Shown here: piece by piece, positions 36,361 through 49,319 of the stretch
How positions within the stretch are numbered: position 1 is the first letter of the stretch
How the letters are laid out: each line of letters begins with the position of its first letter
Assembly (NCBI GenBank): GCA_036172665.1
Contig: CM069870.1
Location: 26,696,001 to 26,760,000 of the forward strand
Direction of reading: 5' to 3'
Origin: Prosopocoilus inquinatus
Taxonomy: Eukaryota; Arthropoda; Insecta; Coleoptera; Lucanidae
Length of the DNA: 64,000 nucleotides
Notes under the pieces: model-generated
The model's input: the letters and a program-made list of their open reading frames with translations, nothing else
Database searches by the model: none
Told to the model about the DNA's origin: nothing
Program-made: the position numbers and the translations under genes

Positions 36361-39300
36361 TTAGTCTCAGACGTTTTTGCGAATGTACGAAGTGTGCACT
36401 GTTGAAAATAATAACACCGGCCGATGTTATTTGCGGTCCACACCGACTTTTTGTGTTAAAATTAACACACATTAAACCGCAAATCGCACCGTTTTTCAGC
36501 AGCTCGTCGATTTTCAGGCTACAACTATTCTTTTCCCGAGATGTCAATTCCAAACAAAATTTTGTTTCATCCAAATTATTAACATGTAATTCTTTATTCC
36601 ATTCGTTTCAAAGTGATGTGAACTTTTATAAATTTCTCTAAGATACAAAGGATATGACGTACTTTGATTAGAATATATATTTCCGTAGTTTCATTGATGT
36701 ATGAAGAAGTGTATGCATTTACAAGTTTATATCTATTTTTTTTCAAATACCTACATACTTCAAATCTGGTGTCTGCTATGTACTCTAAAAAGAGTTCCTC
36801 AAACTTATTTACTTCTATTGCATTTTGCTAATTAACATCAAAACTTTGCGACCCAGTTGGCTTTCTCGTTCTCTTCATCATCATCCTGAAGAGGATTTGT
36901 ACGACGAACTCCAGCTTCTCTCTGCACACAGTGATATCGTGTCTGCGGATAATGCAACGAAAGACCTAACAATTGAGTCTGCCAACGAGACGAAAGTGTC
37001 ATCGTAGTCAATTTCAAAACATTCTCAAAATTTCTGAGCTACTACATTCGCATTTTCCTTTACAGAGATCCGCCCAAAAACTTATCGGGCAACAAGTATT
37101 TATTATGACATATCCAATCACCTTCTTCCATCCTTCATCGCCCGGCCTATACATCGCTTATGTAAAGAGAACTAATACTAAGCCCTACTTCCGGAATGTG
37201 ATGCCATACTCATATTTATACCATCTTATTCTTCTTCTGACCTCTTCACTTTTTTAGCATTGACTGAATTGCTTTATAAGAGAGTCCTTCTAGTAATGGA
37301 ATAAAATTGGAATGTCCTGGACTTTACTTTTACTGTAAAAAAAAACTCATACTCTGATAAACCAGAACTTGAGAAACAAAATTTATCTTCAAAACGAAAT
37401 TTTTATTTACTTAAAATCCTTCGACGGCGAGATTCTACAAATTTCAACGGAATCACACTTTGTAAAGTCGTTGGGTTATTTTCTCTCTCGATTTCTTTTT
37501 TATCGAAATAGTGGACTTTAACGGTATTTTGGAAAATTTCCAGCAGGTTTTTTGAATTTTTGGCATTCAGTATCAGAAAAGTACAAGTTTTCATCAATTG
37601 GGAAATGAGATCTTCGTGATCGTTTTATAAATAAACAGTTTAAAAATATGACAATTCTTACAACGTACAATTTTCTTTTGTTTGGTACTCACTCTGTATC
37701 TCTAAAACACCTGGCAACCCTCAAGAATACATATGCATTCAGCATTAAGTTTGAATGTCGGGTAGAAAAGTTTTAAAAATATCCGAAGATGACTCATCAA
37801 ATAACCAAAAAGTAACTTCGTGTACAGGATTCAGAATAATACAGGATTCATACAATTTGTTACTCTATTTTATACTATCCTAGAACTTGATAAACATTTT
37901 TAAGTATCAGTGGCTTAAGGGTTCAGACGATCTTCAATAACTATTTAAAACATATTAGTCTTTTATTCTTCATTTTTCTTCTTTAAATAGTAATCAAAAA
38001 CTCTGAGATGTATTGCACTTTTATTTTGTGCCCTGCAAGCTTTTATTTTGATTGGTAAGTTTTGTGGTCTCATCAGATTTGAGATTTTCCGATAAAGACT
38101 CGGCGCTCCAACGGAAGTTTTGGCAACAGAATTACTTACATTAACCGTTTTTACATTTTTGAAATTAGATCTGTTTGTGTAAAGTTGCAATAGTTTTATT
38201 TTCTGTTGATCAGATGACTGCAGTACTATAGGATCAAAATTGTACAGGAGATAAGAGTTTGTAAAAGCTGACCTACCCTGTACTGAAGTTTTCGGCCCAG
38301 AAGTTTAGATATATGAATATAAGAAACATCGCACATTTTCCAAACCTTCAAGAATTCGTCAATAATTGTAAACCCAAGCAGACAAATTCTTGATTGAACT
38401 CTAAAGGTATCATTTTCTACAAATCTGGATATATAAATTTCTTCTTTCTTTTTTATAGATTAATACATTAATCCTAATTTACTGTAGTACTGGTCTGAAC
38501 GAAAAGCACAAGCAGGCAAATAGTATCCCCACTTTGTGATAGGCAATGGAAAGATAATAATAATTTATAATAAAAATTTTAAAAAAAAAGAATGTGAACT
38601 CATAAAAACTAAAAATAAGTTTCCAGTTATCATTGATTGTGGAGATTAGTGGTAGCTAGTAATCATGCTCTCAGGCCTGCTCTAATGCTAATCGCTTGAC
38701 TAATTTAACTGGCTTATATTTGATTACCGAACCGGTACAATTTATTGTGGTAAAATATTTTCAAACTAATTAAAAATGGTAGTCATTCCTATCCGGGTAC
38801 TCGTTCCGACAGCCACTATATACCTAAAACCAAAAATATTTGTTTCTAGAAATTTTCAGCTAACTTGGATCAACATAAAAGTGCCCTTTTATTTATAATA
38901 ACATAATTCCGTAAATAATTTGATAATCTCATGAAACAACATTAATCTCACCAATCCATGTCAGTGTTTTCTTAAATCTAGATTTGAAAACGATCGGAAT
39001 CAGATTATGATATCCTTTAATCATTATTACGTTATCGCAGACTTTTCTTTTCACATTTCAGGAACGAAACCTATCCAATCCGCGCGCCGCCTTTTCCCAC
39101 TTTACATTTTCATAATGTTTAAATTACTTCTCTGTACTTGTATTCAATTTCGAAGTGAGCGCGGTACAACAACGGACTAAGATTATGTTGTTAATTGAAA
39201 TCATACGCCAGTTATAATATTCTAGATTAACTTAGGAATTACTAATTACAATCCCCGTGCTACGAGGATTTAGTGCTTTCATGTTGAATATTATGTCTTG

Positions 39301-40440
39301 TTAACTCTTAGAATTATAAGAAATTACGAAAGCTAATTTAATATTAAAAATGCGGCCATCCTTTTTAACGTTTTATGGAGATTACCTCGAGTTAATTATT
39401 TTTTTAATATTTAATATACGTACACAACCACTGAATAACGAGTTATTATTTTTGTGCTGTTTTTACTGCGGAAGTTTGACGTTTATATCCCCTAACTCTA
39501 AGAACGTTCTTTTTCATCGTTACAGCTATTAGTTTAAATTATTTACCATTTATATGTTTATACTTTTTTATTAAAAAAATATTGTTTTTGTTAAATGTTT
39601 ACTAAATATTTCAAAATATTTACGCATTATGTCGTAAGACGCAAAAAAATGAAATGTTCTTTTTTATATTCAAAGTGTATGTGTTAAAGTAGTCATATAA
39701 TAGTTTCCTCTGGAGGAAAAACTGCAATTCTACACGAAAGGTATGCATTATAACAAACTTTCCTGAATTACAGGCGAAATTTACCAGGAAATTCAACAAT
39801 GTTATTGATTGTTACTGAAGTGCATAGTACGTAGGCGCTATAACGATAACCAGAATCAAATAACTATCACATAGAAAGCGTTCATGCATAAAAACGAATA
39901 GAAAACTCACCTTCAGACGCCTAAGAACATTCAAACCCCTAAAAGAGAGAGAAAGAAAATTAAAAGAATGTTTAAATGATATGTACACAAGTGAAAAAGA
40001 TGAAAGAATTAGAATCATTAAGAAAAAAGCAGAGAAATTCAGGTGCTCAGAAAAGTCAATTTTCTAAACACCTGTAGTTAAAGAGATTTAAGCAAATGTT
40101 AATACATGTTCAAAGTACAACGCATTTTTGTTTTGTCTCAACAGAAATGATATTTTTACTGCAACATTTTACCAACGAAAATGCGATGTATGTAGAATTA
40201 AAATATTAACAACCATGATACATTAGCGATTTTTGTTAAACAAATGTAAGTTAAAAAAATGACCACATTATCTTCTAGATTAGAATGCTCAAGTAAACGA
40301 AAATGTTTGCCAGAATCAATATATCGGGTTTTCAGTAAAAACATACCTGGGTTAGCCTTTGAACAAATCGTACCTATGTCGGAGCTTGCGAAATCAAATT
40401 CTCATAGGTATATCAAATATTTTTCGTATGTGGACAAGAT
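36361..40440. other. No confident gene; several unrecognised small frames
   Basis: Frames at 36402-36641, 36825-37007, 36973-37257, 37403-37597 (minus) and 37963-38190 (minus) are the least random-looking short frames in the window. The 36825 frame is rich in Glu/Asp and Ser, and the two minus frames are rich in Lys/Arg. None shows a domain, a start context or splice signals that I recognise. They could be old transposon pieces. 38400-40440 shows nothing else. Confidence 0.3.
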
Positions 40441-40444
40441 TTAT

Positions 40445-40539
40445 GCTGCAATTCTAAGCTTAATCATAAGTATCGGAAGGTATTTACAGCCTGTCCAATA
40501 ATACCTTACGATACTTACAATCGCGATTAGAATTGCAGT
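40445..40539. repeat. Hairpin with 40-bp imperfect stem and ~15-base loop
   Basis: GCTGCAATTCTAAGC ... AAGTATCGGAAGGTATT pairs with the segment ending at 40539, AATACCTTACGATACTT ... GAATTGCAGT, with about seven mismatches in 40. The size resembles a small MITE or an insect pre-miRNA. There is no evidence of transcription. Confidence 0.6.
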
Positions 40540-40940
40540 ATTTGAAGTGCCTGCAAACTGAATTTCATATTTGTTGTTGGAAACGGCCAATGCTCGAAGA
40601 CATTTAGTAATATATCTCTTCTTGAAAAAATGCAAAGGTATATTAAAATACACAGTCTGAAGTAAGGTGCTTCGCATAACCTAAATTTTATGTTTTAATA
40701 TTTTTTTGCGATAATAAGCACTTGTGTAGTTCAATCCTCTGCGACTCGTAGGCTAACTCGAGGTAATCTTTTAAAGTATCCCGTTAACGAAAATGTTATT
40801 ATTTGTTCAACTTAATCGCTAATACTTTCATGTATTAAAGACACATCCATTCAGAAATAGATTAAAAAGTGCAATGCGTGCATTTATTTTACATTAACAA
40901 TGTTTCTCGGGCAACATTAGCAAAGTTTCTTTATTTATAA

Positions 40941-41105
40941 CTAGGGAAAAGAACTCGGCCCCCTTGTTTGGAAAATTTAGTACTCGGATTGATCAGCGTC
41001 GCCCACAACGTGCGAAGGATTGCACGTCGCGAAAAGGTGGCAAGAATAAATAGTACATTCAGTGTAAAAAATGCCCAGCACTAAGTGGCCTTAATTCTTC
41101 TCCCT
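40941..41105 (+). mobile_element. hAT-like MITE, short deletion copy
   Basis: Its ends and several internal blocks (TTTAGTACTCGGA, GCACTAAGTGG) match the longer copies at 53671-54117 and 56524-56964, but the middle ~280 bp is absent. The flanking 8-mers ATTTATAA and GTTAATAA agree at 6 of 8 positions. It is non-coding. Confidence 0.75.
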
Positions 41106-41353
41106 GTTAATAACTTATAACTACACATATTAAATAATAAAATAGCACATAAGATGTATTCAAGGTACGTGCTGTACGCAGTCAACATTTAATTATCGTA
41201 GAATTAAAACGTTGCTTTTATAATTTACTTACTTTCAATAATATGTCAGTCGAATTTTTGATATAAAATTATTTAACTATTGGAAATAATTATATGATAT
41301 ATTTATTTTCTTAACTTAGGTATATCAAAATAAATTTGTTCGAATATATCAAA

Positions 41354-41385
41354 AAGCGATAGTAAGATGTCGCTATTTTATATGC
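41354..41385 (+). mobile_element. Family S copy S6, right tip only
   Basis: AAGCGATAGTAAGATGTCGC followed by TATTTTATATGC equals the right tip of family S. The 10-bp direct repeat ATATATCAAA flanks it at 41344-41353 and 41386-41395. Everything left of the tip is missing, as expected for 5' truncation. Confidence 0.75.
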
Positions 41386-41913
41386 ATATATCAAAGTTTA
41401 TAATTAAAAAATAATGTCTGACGCTAATAATCCAGTAAACATGAAAGTTTACGAAATTATGAAAGCAAAAGAGGCAAGAAAATTAACTTTTTTGTGCAGT
41501 AAACGCTGAATTCATAAATAAAATACGAAATGTAATCCTCAATTCACCTCGGTAAACAAAATATGCGAGTTTCCTCTTGACAATAAACAGGATGAAATAT
41601 ATTTTTAAACATGTTCTTAGAATCACCCTATTTACACTGGATACACACTGACGCAGTAAATTCACAAAAGGAGCTGAATAATTCAGAACTAATCAGGAAA
41701 ATATAAAGCGGTATTGTGAATTTAAGAATCCTTTAATAAAGCCAGAACTAAGGTTGACTTAAATATTTCGCAGTTAACAATGTACCCTGAGCAATGTGAA
41801 GATTAAAAGGCGATTATTTTGCTTTGCTTCCACCGGATTACTTTAAGTAGCCGACTTTGCGAAAGTAAATATTTAAGTGGGCACATGCAAAAGGAAACGT
41901 TGCAGGGATTTTA

Positions 41914-41931
41914 GCTGCTGCTGCTGCTGCT
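41914..41931. repeat. (GCT)6 microsatellite
   Basis: Six GCT units; no surrounding open frame suggests a polyglutamine or polyalanine tract. Confidence 0.9.
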
Positions 41932-43049
41932 CCACTCAACTTGGTAAAATAGAAATACACTTCTGTGGTTTCTTCATAAATCTGTCTGAAGTAAGACTGT
42001 GGAATATCATATTTTTCGAACTACATTAACAAGTTGCGAAAACTGAGACTTTCCGATCGATTACTGTATCCGCGAAACGCACTCTTAGTCGGAAAACTGA
42101 AATTACAAGTTAGAGCAACCAAGACCGAAAGTTATTCAGTCCGCTGAGTTACTGATAATCTTTAGTAAGAAGTTTTACTAAACTTGACCATTAACTTTTA
42201 ATTAACACGTTTCTAACTCAACAAAAGAACATTTTTTATCACGTGTTTCATATACTGAATACAAGGACAATTAAACTTAACAGTGTTGCAAGCAACAATC
42301 TACTAAAATAAACATATCGGTAATAAATAGAAATGACATTGATCAATATAAACCTTGAGAGGGGTCGATGAACATGCAAGGGTCGATTGGAAGTCCATCA
42401 ACCTACAGTTTAATAACGTGGATAACTATTAAGTTCACCTTGTAAATTGATACAAATTATGTTAGAATGTTTAGAAGATGAGTACATTTCCGTTCATTAT
42501 TTTTTATAGAGTTATACGTTGTCTTTTAATAAAGTCGCATTACATTGACATAATAAGACAGAGAATTTTAATTAATTAAAGAAATTGGTTAGGTAACTTT
42601 TATTAAAGAACCTTTTCTTTGTGTTATTTTTAAACTAATATTGAAGATGTGTATCATATAATTTAAAAGCAGAATCGCTTTCTAAACAATAATGTTTACG
42701 AAGTGAAGTTGCATTTACAGGTGTCTTTAAACTGCGTGGTCACAACTCGAGCCCAGATTCACATAAGATAAAGCAGACTACTTCAAATTCCTGAAAAAAA
42801 GTTAATATTTGATATACAAATCGATTATGTAAGACCTACACACCAGAAAACTAGATTTACAACCATTTGTCTAGTTGTACCATTTACACTTATAATGGCA
42901 GTTATTTACACTATTTGAAAAGTTAATTTTAAATTGATAGTATTCCATTTCGAAATTGGTTTTTATGGCATGACAGTAGTGGTTACCGTAGATGTTAAAA
43001 GGCTTAACATTAATGTAAGTGCTGAGGGCCTTTAAACCTTGTATTTAAC

Positions 43050-43177
43050 AATTTTTTGTTGCAAATCGTTTTTGATTGCAGTGAAAACATCGAGGTGCCT
43101 CTGTACAGCTGTTATTTGTTATCCTACTACAATGTCAGGTCAAAAAGCAATCGTAGGATGTCGCTGTTTTATCTATT
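43050..43177 (+). mobile_element. Family S copy S3, simple A-B' form
   Basis: The left part (TTGTTGCAAATCG, TTTTTGATTGCAGTG, ACAGCTG) matches the start of the A half. It joins directly to the B' end (CCTACTACAATGTCAGGTC ... GATGTCGCTGTTTTATCTAT). The 12-bp direct repeat CTTGTATTTAAC flanks it exactly (43038-43049 and 43178-43189). It lacks the inverted duplications seen in S1 and S2. Confidence 0.88.
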
Positions 43178-43875
43178 CTTGTATTTAACCTCAGACAGGC
43201 AACCACTCACGTCCGGATTATAATATTTTGAAATTAGGCTTAAACTGGAGGACTGTTTATTCCTTGTAAAAGGTACGCTACGGTATCGCCCGTCAAGGTT
43301 TCAATTATTAATAATTTTATTCTCCGAAGGTTGAATTATTGTTTATAATCTTGGGCCCTCTTGCCGATTGCAAAAGTAGTTAACTTCGATAAGTAGTCCT
43401 AGGCCATAAACCTCAATTTCGAACGGAATAGTGGATGTACCTACTGTGTTATAATTTAACCTGTTTTGTACCTTACCAATTTCCGAGATCCGAATGGAGA
43501 ACATCGAATTTGCAATACACCGTAATATGCTGAAAGTACATAAATGGAGTTGTCATTGATAAGATTACCAAGTTGGTAAAACTGATATTGCATCTAACAG
43601 GTTGTCTCATTCCCATGTAAACGTGTGGTTGGATCCTTACCCCCTTACTCGTGACGTCACACAAAACTTCTATCGGTTCAGTTCTGTGATCCTATTGATC
43701 AAATAATGTAAAAACCTAATTAATGTGCTCACTGGAATTTATCACGTGACGTGACGTAACGAGGTACGTACCCAAACCCTCCCCTCTGAATCAAGGCAAC
43801 CTTCTAATATACAGTCCAGCTCTATCTGTGAAACAATAGTAACTTTCCGATAGCAAATTTCAAGCACATGAGATG

Positions 43876-44360
43876 ATCTGAACTGATCTGATCCGAACTA
43901 CACTTCTAAGATTTTAATGGGAACACTGATAAGTCTTATAAGCGTAATGTATGTGCAGTCATAAGTCTTTTATTTGCAACGCAGATTAGTTCAGGTCAGT
44001 TCAGTTTAACCCAAAGTGAACTGATCTTAGGGACCGATTTAATAGTAAATAAAACATGCGAGATGCGATTGCTGCATTTTAATCTTCAGATGAAGATATT
44101 TTTTTTGCATCACTTTACAGCGAGTTAAGCAAAAACAAAAGGTTATTTGGTCGAGTAATGTAATTTAACAAACAGATGAAATAACATCCCCTCTACAAGT
44201 GAACCAACTGATCCAAACTGATCTAGAATTTCCGAAGTGTAGTATCAGCAAGGCGGGAAGTGTTTTGGATTACTTTGGGTTAGATCATGTAGTCAAATAA
44301 AACAGACAAATTTTTGTATAAGTGATCCAGGGTAAAAGTGAACTGATCTGACGTGCAAAT
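43876..44360. repeat. AACTGATCT-rich segment with inverted ends
   Basis: The word AACTGATC recurs about five times (near 43880, 44023, 44206, 44217 and 44340). GAACTACACTTCTAAGATTT near 43894 pairs with AATTTCCGAAGTGTAGTATC near 44228. It looks like a degenerate MITE or a binding-site cluster. The frame at 44384-44566 next to it has no recognisable domain. Confidence 0.45.
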
Positions 44361-47300
44361 GAGACAACTACAGATACAGGTGCGTGAGGGGACGGGAAAG
44401 TAAAAAAGATCGGATAAAGTGCATTGCGCATCCTGCAATTGGAGGATGTTGTTTCAGTTCGGAGGAGCTCCAAGTAGCTCGTTTTGGCAATTGGAAAGCG
44501 GCTATTTCCAAGAAAGAGAAAGAAAAATTACAGGACACTGAATTTTTTGCTTTCGATTGTATGTAAAGTTACCAAAACTTTTTACAATTGGTATTAAAAA
44601 CTGTTATTAAAGATAAGCTGAAAGTATTAATTATTCTCTTCCTTTTCTCTTCTATTTGTGGCTAAAAACTGCAAGTTTCATATTTTCTTCGTGGCTATGA
44701 GAAAGTAGTGTTCACATTACAGAGTAACAACGACTGTGTGAGAGAATAACTTTTCTTCGGGAACTTGAATTAAGTCCCATTTAATCGATGTTCTTCTGTA
44801 TAATGCAGTGTTTGGTATAGGATGACTGAAGAAATTTATTACAAATTTTCAAATCCGTTTTATAATCTTTCGACAGGAAAGAAACTTTTTTTTTGTGCAT
44901 TTTTCCAAATTTTAATTTAAATGGTACCGCAATAATGTAAACATTAAAATAATACTTTCATAACTTTTACTGGAAAAAAATAACATTGCTAAAGAGTTCA
45001 AGAATTTCTTCATTAATGAACCTATTAACAATCTTTACAACACTCTTTTTTCTTTTAGATTTATCAAACCTAAACGTCGAGAGATAAACATTGTAAATGT
45101 TTTGCTTATACTATATTTCCTACGAGTACAAACGCTGAGGGTGAAATTTAAAATTCATAAATCTCTAAATCGATTCACTTTGATCTCAGCGCGACGTCAG
45201 AAATATTGGCAAAGGTGTAGGGCAAAAGTTGTATCGTTGAATATCAAAAACTGACGTCAAGTCTCGTAAAGGGCATAAACATAAATAAATTACATCGACC
45301 ATAGTCTTCAAAGAGAATCATAACGCAGGAAACACTTAACAATAAAGCGAAAGAAACGTTCGCCGTAATTTCAGTCATTATTTTTGAGATTTGCAGCGTC
45401 CATAAACAAAGGCAGACCCTAACTAAATAAAATGTTCCAAATGCAAATAATATAATAGCATTAGTGCGGGCCGCTCTGTTAAATAAATTAAAAATTCTGC
45501 TAATGCAGACGGCGGAATATTAAAAACTTTTCCAAACAGAAAATCAAGGCAGAAAAATGGACAGAAACGTTACCGGATTTAATTATTATGGTCGTTATAC
45601 TTTTTTTCAACAGCGAAACAAACAAAACCCTAATCAACAATGTAAGGATAGTTGCGCTCGTAAAGAAATTTATGATAAATCGATATTCGACACATGTGAG
45701 GTTATAGGGTGTAAATCTGTATTCGGTTAACTACTAACTTCGTGTTTTATGTCGAAAAGGGTATATTGAAACTTTAATATTGTTACATTCTCTAAAGAAT
45801 CAATACGCAGTTTATGTCTGGTGGGTTACTTAAGTTAGTCTCTTGTAACACCAGTCAATGCTTTATTTTGTGTAACAAGTTTTAAAACTGTAAATTCCAG
45901 AAAGCTCTCAGAAAAAAGAAACATCCCGCAGGTTTCAAGTCGTATAAGGGCAGCCTTTTATTATTGAACACTCCCAAACACATTGGCATTTACTTTGTTA
46001 TTATCATTTTTTATTTACACATACAATGACTACAGTTTCAACGATTTATGTCATATTATCAATCTGAAAATGAATTAATCACTAAACATGTGAAGAAAAA
46101 CTTTTATTAATATCATACCAGTACGCCTTTGATTGTTAATCACGCAGTACTTTATTGAAGTAAGACTAAATGAGTGAATTAGTTATAACTAATATTTCTT
46201 CAACAAGTGTTTTAAATTAATCTAATTTTTGTCAAAACTTGACACATTGAAGATTAAATGAGGTAGAAAAAGGTTTTCAAAAAGAAGTGTCTAAGTATGT
46301 AGCTTTTGTATAAATGTTTTAAATCATATTTGTACGAAATATACGAAAAACAGTGGAATATGATTGAATCACATCAATAATATTATTTTGTCTTATTATT
46401 GATTGTTAATAATTTATTAAAAGAAATCTATGTGTTTGTGTTACGGTTACACAAAAAAATAACTATTTTTGTAGATTAAGTAAAATGATTTTATACTGTT
46501 TTTGATTAAAATTTGCGGCAGGTAATATTAGAATGTCTATGAGAATAGGAAAAACAGATAAAAATTATACAAATAGACAAGCCAAAATCTACATATTGTG
46601 AGAATCCAGATTCTTATCATTATTATCCTTGTGGAATTCAGTACACTTTATTTAATTAAGATACTTTACTAAATTAGAAATCAGGTAGAAGTATGATTAA
46701 TTTGAATTAGGAATCATCATATCGAAGTATGAAACAATATATGAAAGTACAAAATTAGAAACATATAGCTTATGTAAAGAAAGCATTAGTCAGTATCAAT
46801 CATACTAGGGTGTCGTGTGAGAAACAAGAACAAGCTTGGATTACACTGCGCTGCAGAACCTGAACCAAGAGTGAGTCAATAGGAAGCTCTATGCGTTGCA
46901 TAGCGCAGTTCCCGATGCAAACTAATTCTACGAATTCCAGGGTAGTTTCAGCTACCCACCCCAGCCATAGACTTCGTAATAAATAGGACGAGAGAGAAAG
47001 TTCCGAGGCAGTTTCGAATATCACGTAAATAGTCGGGATATGACACGCTCTTAAAACTTCGTCGTTTTCAAAATTTCAAAATTCAAAATTTATTCCATCT
47101 TTCAATTTTCCTGATTTAATTTAAATAAAGTGTACCTGAGAAGCATCCACAACCGGTAAGGATGAATTTGAAGAAAGTATTGCTAACAAAGTTTATTATT
47201 TTATTTATTATTAAGTAAACTGGTTTATGTAGATCTGCCCTTCTCTTGTTCATATTCTAGTTTCAACTTTATGCTAATTGTAAGTAAAAAGACAGAACTA

Positions 47301-47488
47301 TAAATGGAACGTTTCACTATCGATTGATAGCTTCGTCGAAGATTAAAAACTTTTTGTTACAATTTTCATCGGATAAGAGTCAACCTCATTTATTCTAATT
47401 GTTAAAAATTTAATTAATTTACTAATTAAATGAACCTGGCATATATGTTTGTATTTTTTTAGTTATTGTACGAACATTTCTCTTATAG
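44361..47488. other. No recognisable gene; one GC-richer island
   Basis: 45170-45560 has a mixed, non-repetitive composition, with CGGGCCGCTCTGTTAAATAA and CTGCTAATGCAGACGG, unlike the surrounding A/T runs. It might be a conserved non-coding element; no coding frame is seen. 46800-47040 is also GC-richer but carries only an unrecognised minus-strand frame. Confidence 0.4.
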
Positions 47489-47956
47489 AAAAATTTTAGA
47501 AAAATTTTGTGCAAATCGTTTTTGATTGCAGTGAGAACCTCGAGCAGCCTCTGGACAGCTGATTCAGCCCTGCTTGGGGCTTCTTCAGCAGAAACGTAGC
47601 TCGACATTCCCACTGCAGACCAAAAACGACTTGCCCAATTTATTCGCAAATGCGATGTAAGAATGATGAACATATAAAATAGCGACATCTTACTATCGCT
47701 TTTTGACCTAACATTGCAGTAGGATAGACAAATTGAAGCGGGATTTGCTCCTAATGAGTCCCCCATGCAAGGCGGCCACGCTTGCTGTCAAAAACGATTT
47801 GCACAAAATTTTTCTAAAATCTTTCATTATGCTTTGACAGCAAGCATGGCCGCCTTGCATGGGGGACTCATTAGGAGCAAATCCCGCTTCAATTTGTCTA
47901 TCCTACTGCAATGTTAGGTCAAAAAGCGATAGTAAGATGTCGCTATTTTATATGTT
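47489..47956. mobile_element. Family S copy S2: palindrome of the B half
   Basis: It begins with the A half (47489 to about 47650, 90%+ like S1). The arms 47666-47792 and 47833-47959 are inverted copies with one mismatch in 127; the last three bases of the right arm fall in the target repeat. The spacer between the arms contains the last ~23 bases of the complement of A (AACGATTTGCACAAAATTTT) plus AAATCTTTCATTATGC, the same junction that precedes B' in S1. An exact 14-bp direct repeat, CATTTCTCTTATAG, flanks the element (47475-47488 and 47957-47970). The minus frame at 47422-47766 includes the MSSYVSAEEAPSRAE stretch shared with S1. The arrangement implies a parental order A-B-A'-B'. Class unknown. 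Confidence 0.88.
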
Positions 47957-47970
47957 CATTTCTCTTATAG

Positions 47971-49257
47971 TTGAATATATTTTGTTAATTAAAGATTCAC
48001 ATTTTTTATTTGACTTTCTATAAGTAACGATCAATAAGTAAGCTGAGAAAGGAGTGGACCATTTTCTACAAATCCTAAAAATATAAGTAGACGCCATTCG
48101 AGCAATTCGTGGAAAACGATTTGGAAATCGATTTCTGGCTTTCCATGTTAAAACCAGGGCGCTATTAACAAAAAAATCGAAATTCAAGATTGTACGGATT
48201 GTCAAAAGAATTGAGGATAAAAGGGGTTAGAAAGTGGGTTTCAACCCCAGTCCGCACATCCTTACAATATGAAGTGAAAATTAAACAACTCTGTACATAA
48301 TGGAGCGAACGTTTTAAAAAAAAAACGCAAGAGGTCAATTTGTAATTAATAGTGAACCAAAAATACGGTCCAATACCAGTCTAAAACATATTATAATAAA
48401 ATGCTACTCTATTATGCAAATACATCACCTTATAACAAAGTCAATAAATCATTCTGAAAAGATAGTGTAATACTCTTTTTAAAGAAGTTACGTATTTTGC
48501 ATCGAGAAAAAATTGTATTTTGTTTCAAATTCCATCAGCCATGTAAATAAATATTGAATATTTTCTGCTCAGGCAAATTTCTGAAATTTTTATGCATATA
48601 ACACACAGTTTAGCCGAGAGTGTTGCAAACTTTATGATATGAAAAGTACCAGTCAATCTTCAGTTACGCATCGCCGGGCGACCACTGTGTATGAAAAGCA
48701 TTTAAAATGTAAATTTAAAAATTTGAATTTTTATTAACCCTCTTTATTTTGATGTTGGGAACGTACCTATTAGGCATTGTTATACAGCTCACCTACGTCA
48801 AGATTGAAAATTATTCGGTACATAATTGATTTCTGTAAGTCTTTTAACGAATGATATTTTTCATTTTCCACTTGTAACATCTTTGTAAATTACTTACTAA
48901 AACGTAACTTGTAACATCGTAAATAACGTACTAAGATGTACAGTATGTACCACATTAATTTCTTATTATCAGAATATACTTTTTCTTCTTATTTGGTTCA
49001 ATAAATAGCATTTTCGATTTTTTTATCACATTATGGCTCTCCCTCACAACTTGGTAATTTAGTGCCTCCCCAAGAAGGAGCCGCTCCCCAAAGGTTGAGA
49101 ATCGTCGCTGAATGTACTATTGTTTTAATAACATAATTCATTAATTTTCTGTTACATTTATAAGAACGGTTTTATCGTCGATTCACCCCGTATATTGTAG
49201 AGCAACGTCGGCACCATGAATTCTGAACTAAGATACTAAATACTCAAATATTTTAAT
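47971..49257. other. No recognisable gene
   Basis: AT-rich DNA. AAAGGTTGAGAATCGTCGCTG at about 49091-49111 resembles a hAT terminus in minus orientation, followed by GGAGCGGC-type words, but no opposite end was found. Confidence 0.45.
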
Positions 49258-49319
49258 GAACAGATAAAACAGCGACATTCTACAAAAAGAAAAACTATTT
49301 GCAACAAAATTTTTTCAAT
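49258..49319 (-). mobile_element. Family S copy S5, both tips only
   Basis: On the minus strand this 62-bp piece reads AAAATTTTGTTGCAAATAG (A tip) and then GAATGTCGCTGTTTTATCTG (B' tip). The 9-bp direct repeat TATTTTAAT flanks it at 49249-49257 and 49320-49328. Confidence 0.75.

Larger units (their letters stand above)
41106..43049. other. No recognisable gene; two tiny repeats
   Basis: It holds the family S tip at 41354-41385 and a GCT microsatellite at 41914, both listed separately. Nothing else is recognisable. Confidence 0.5.

Noticed and set aside
43612..43790. Inverted TGACGTCAC / ACGTCACGT words as a MITE
   Set aside because: Pairing is short and irregular; I could not define ends or a target duplication.
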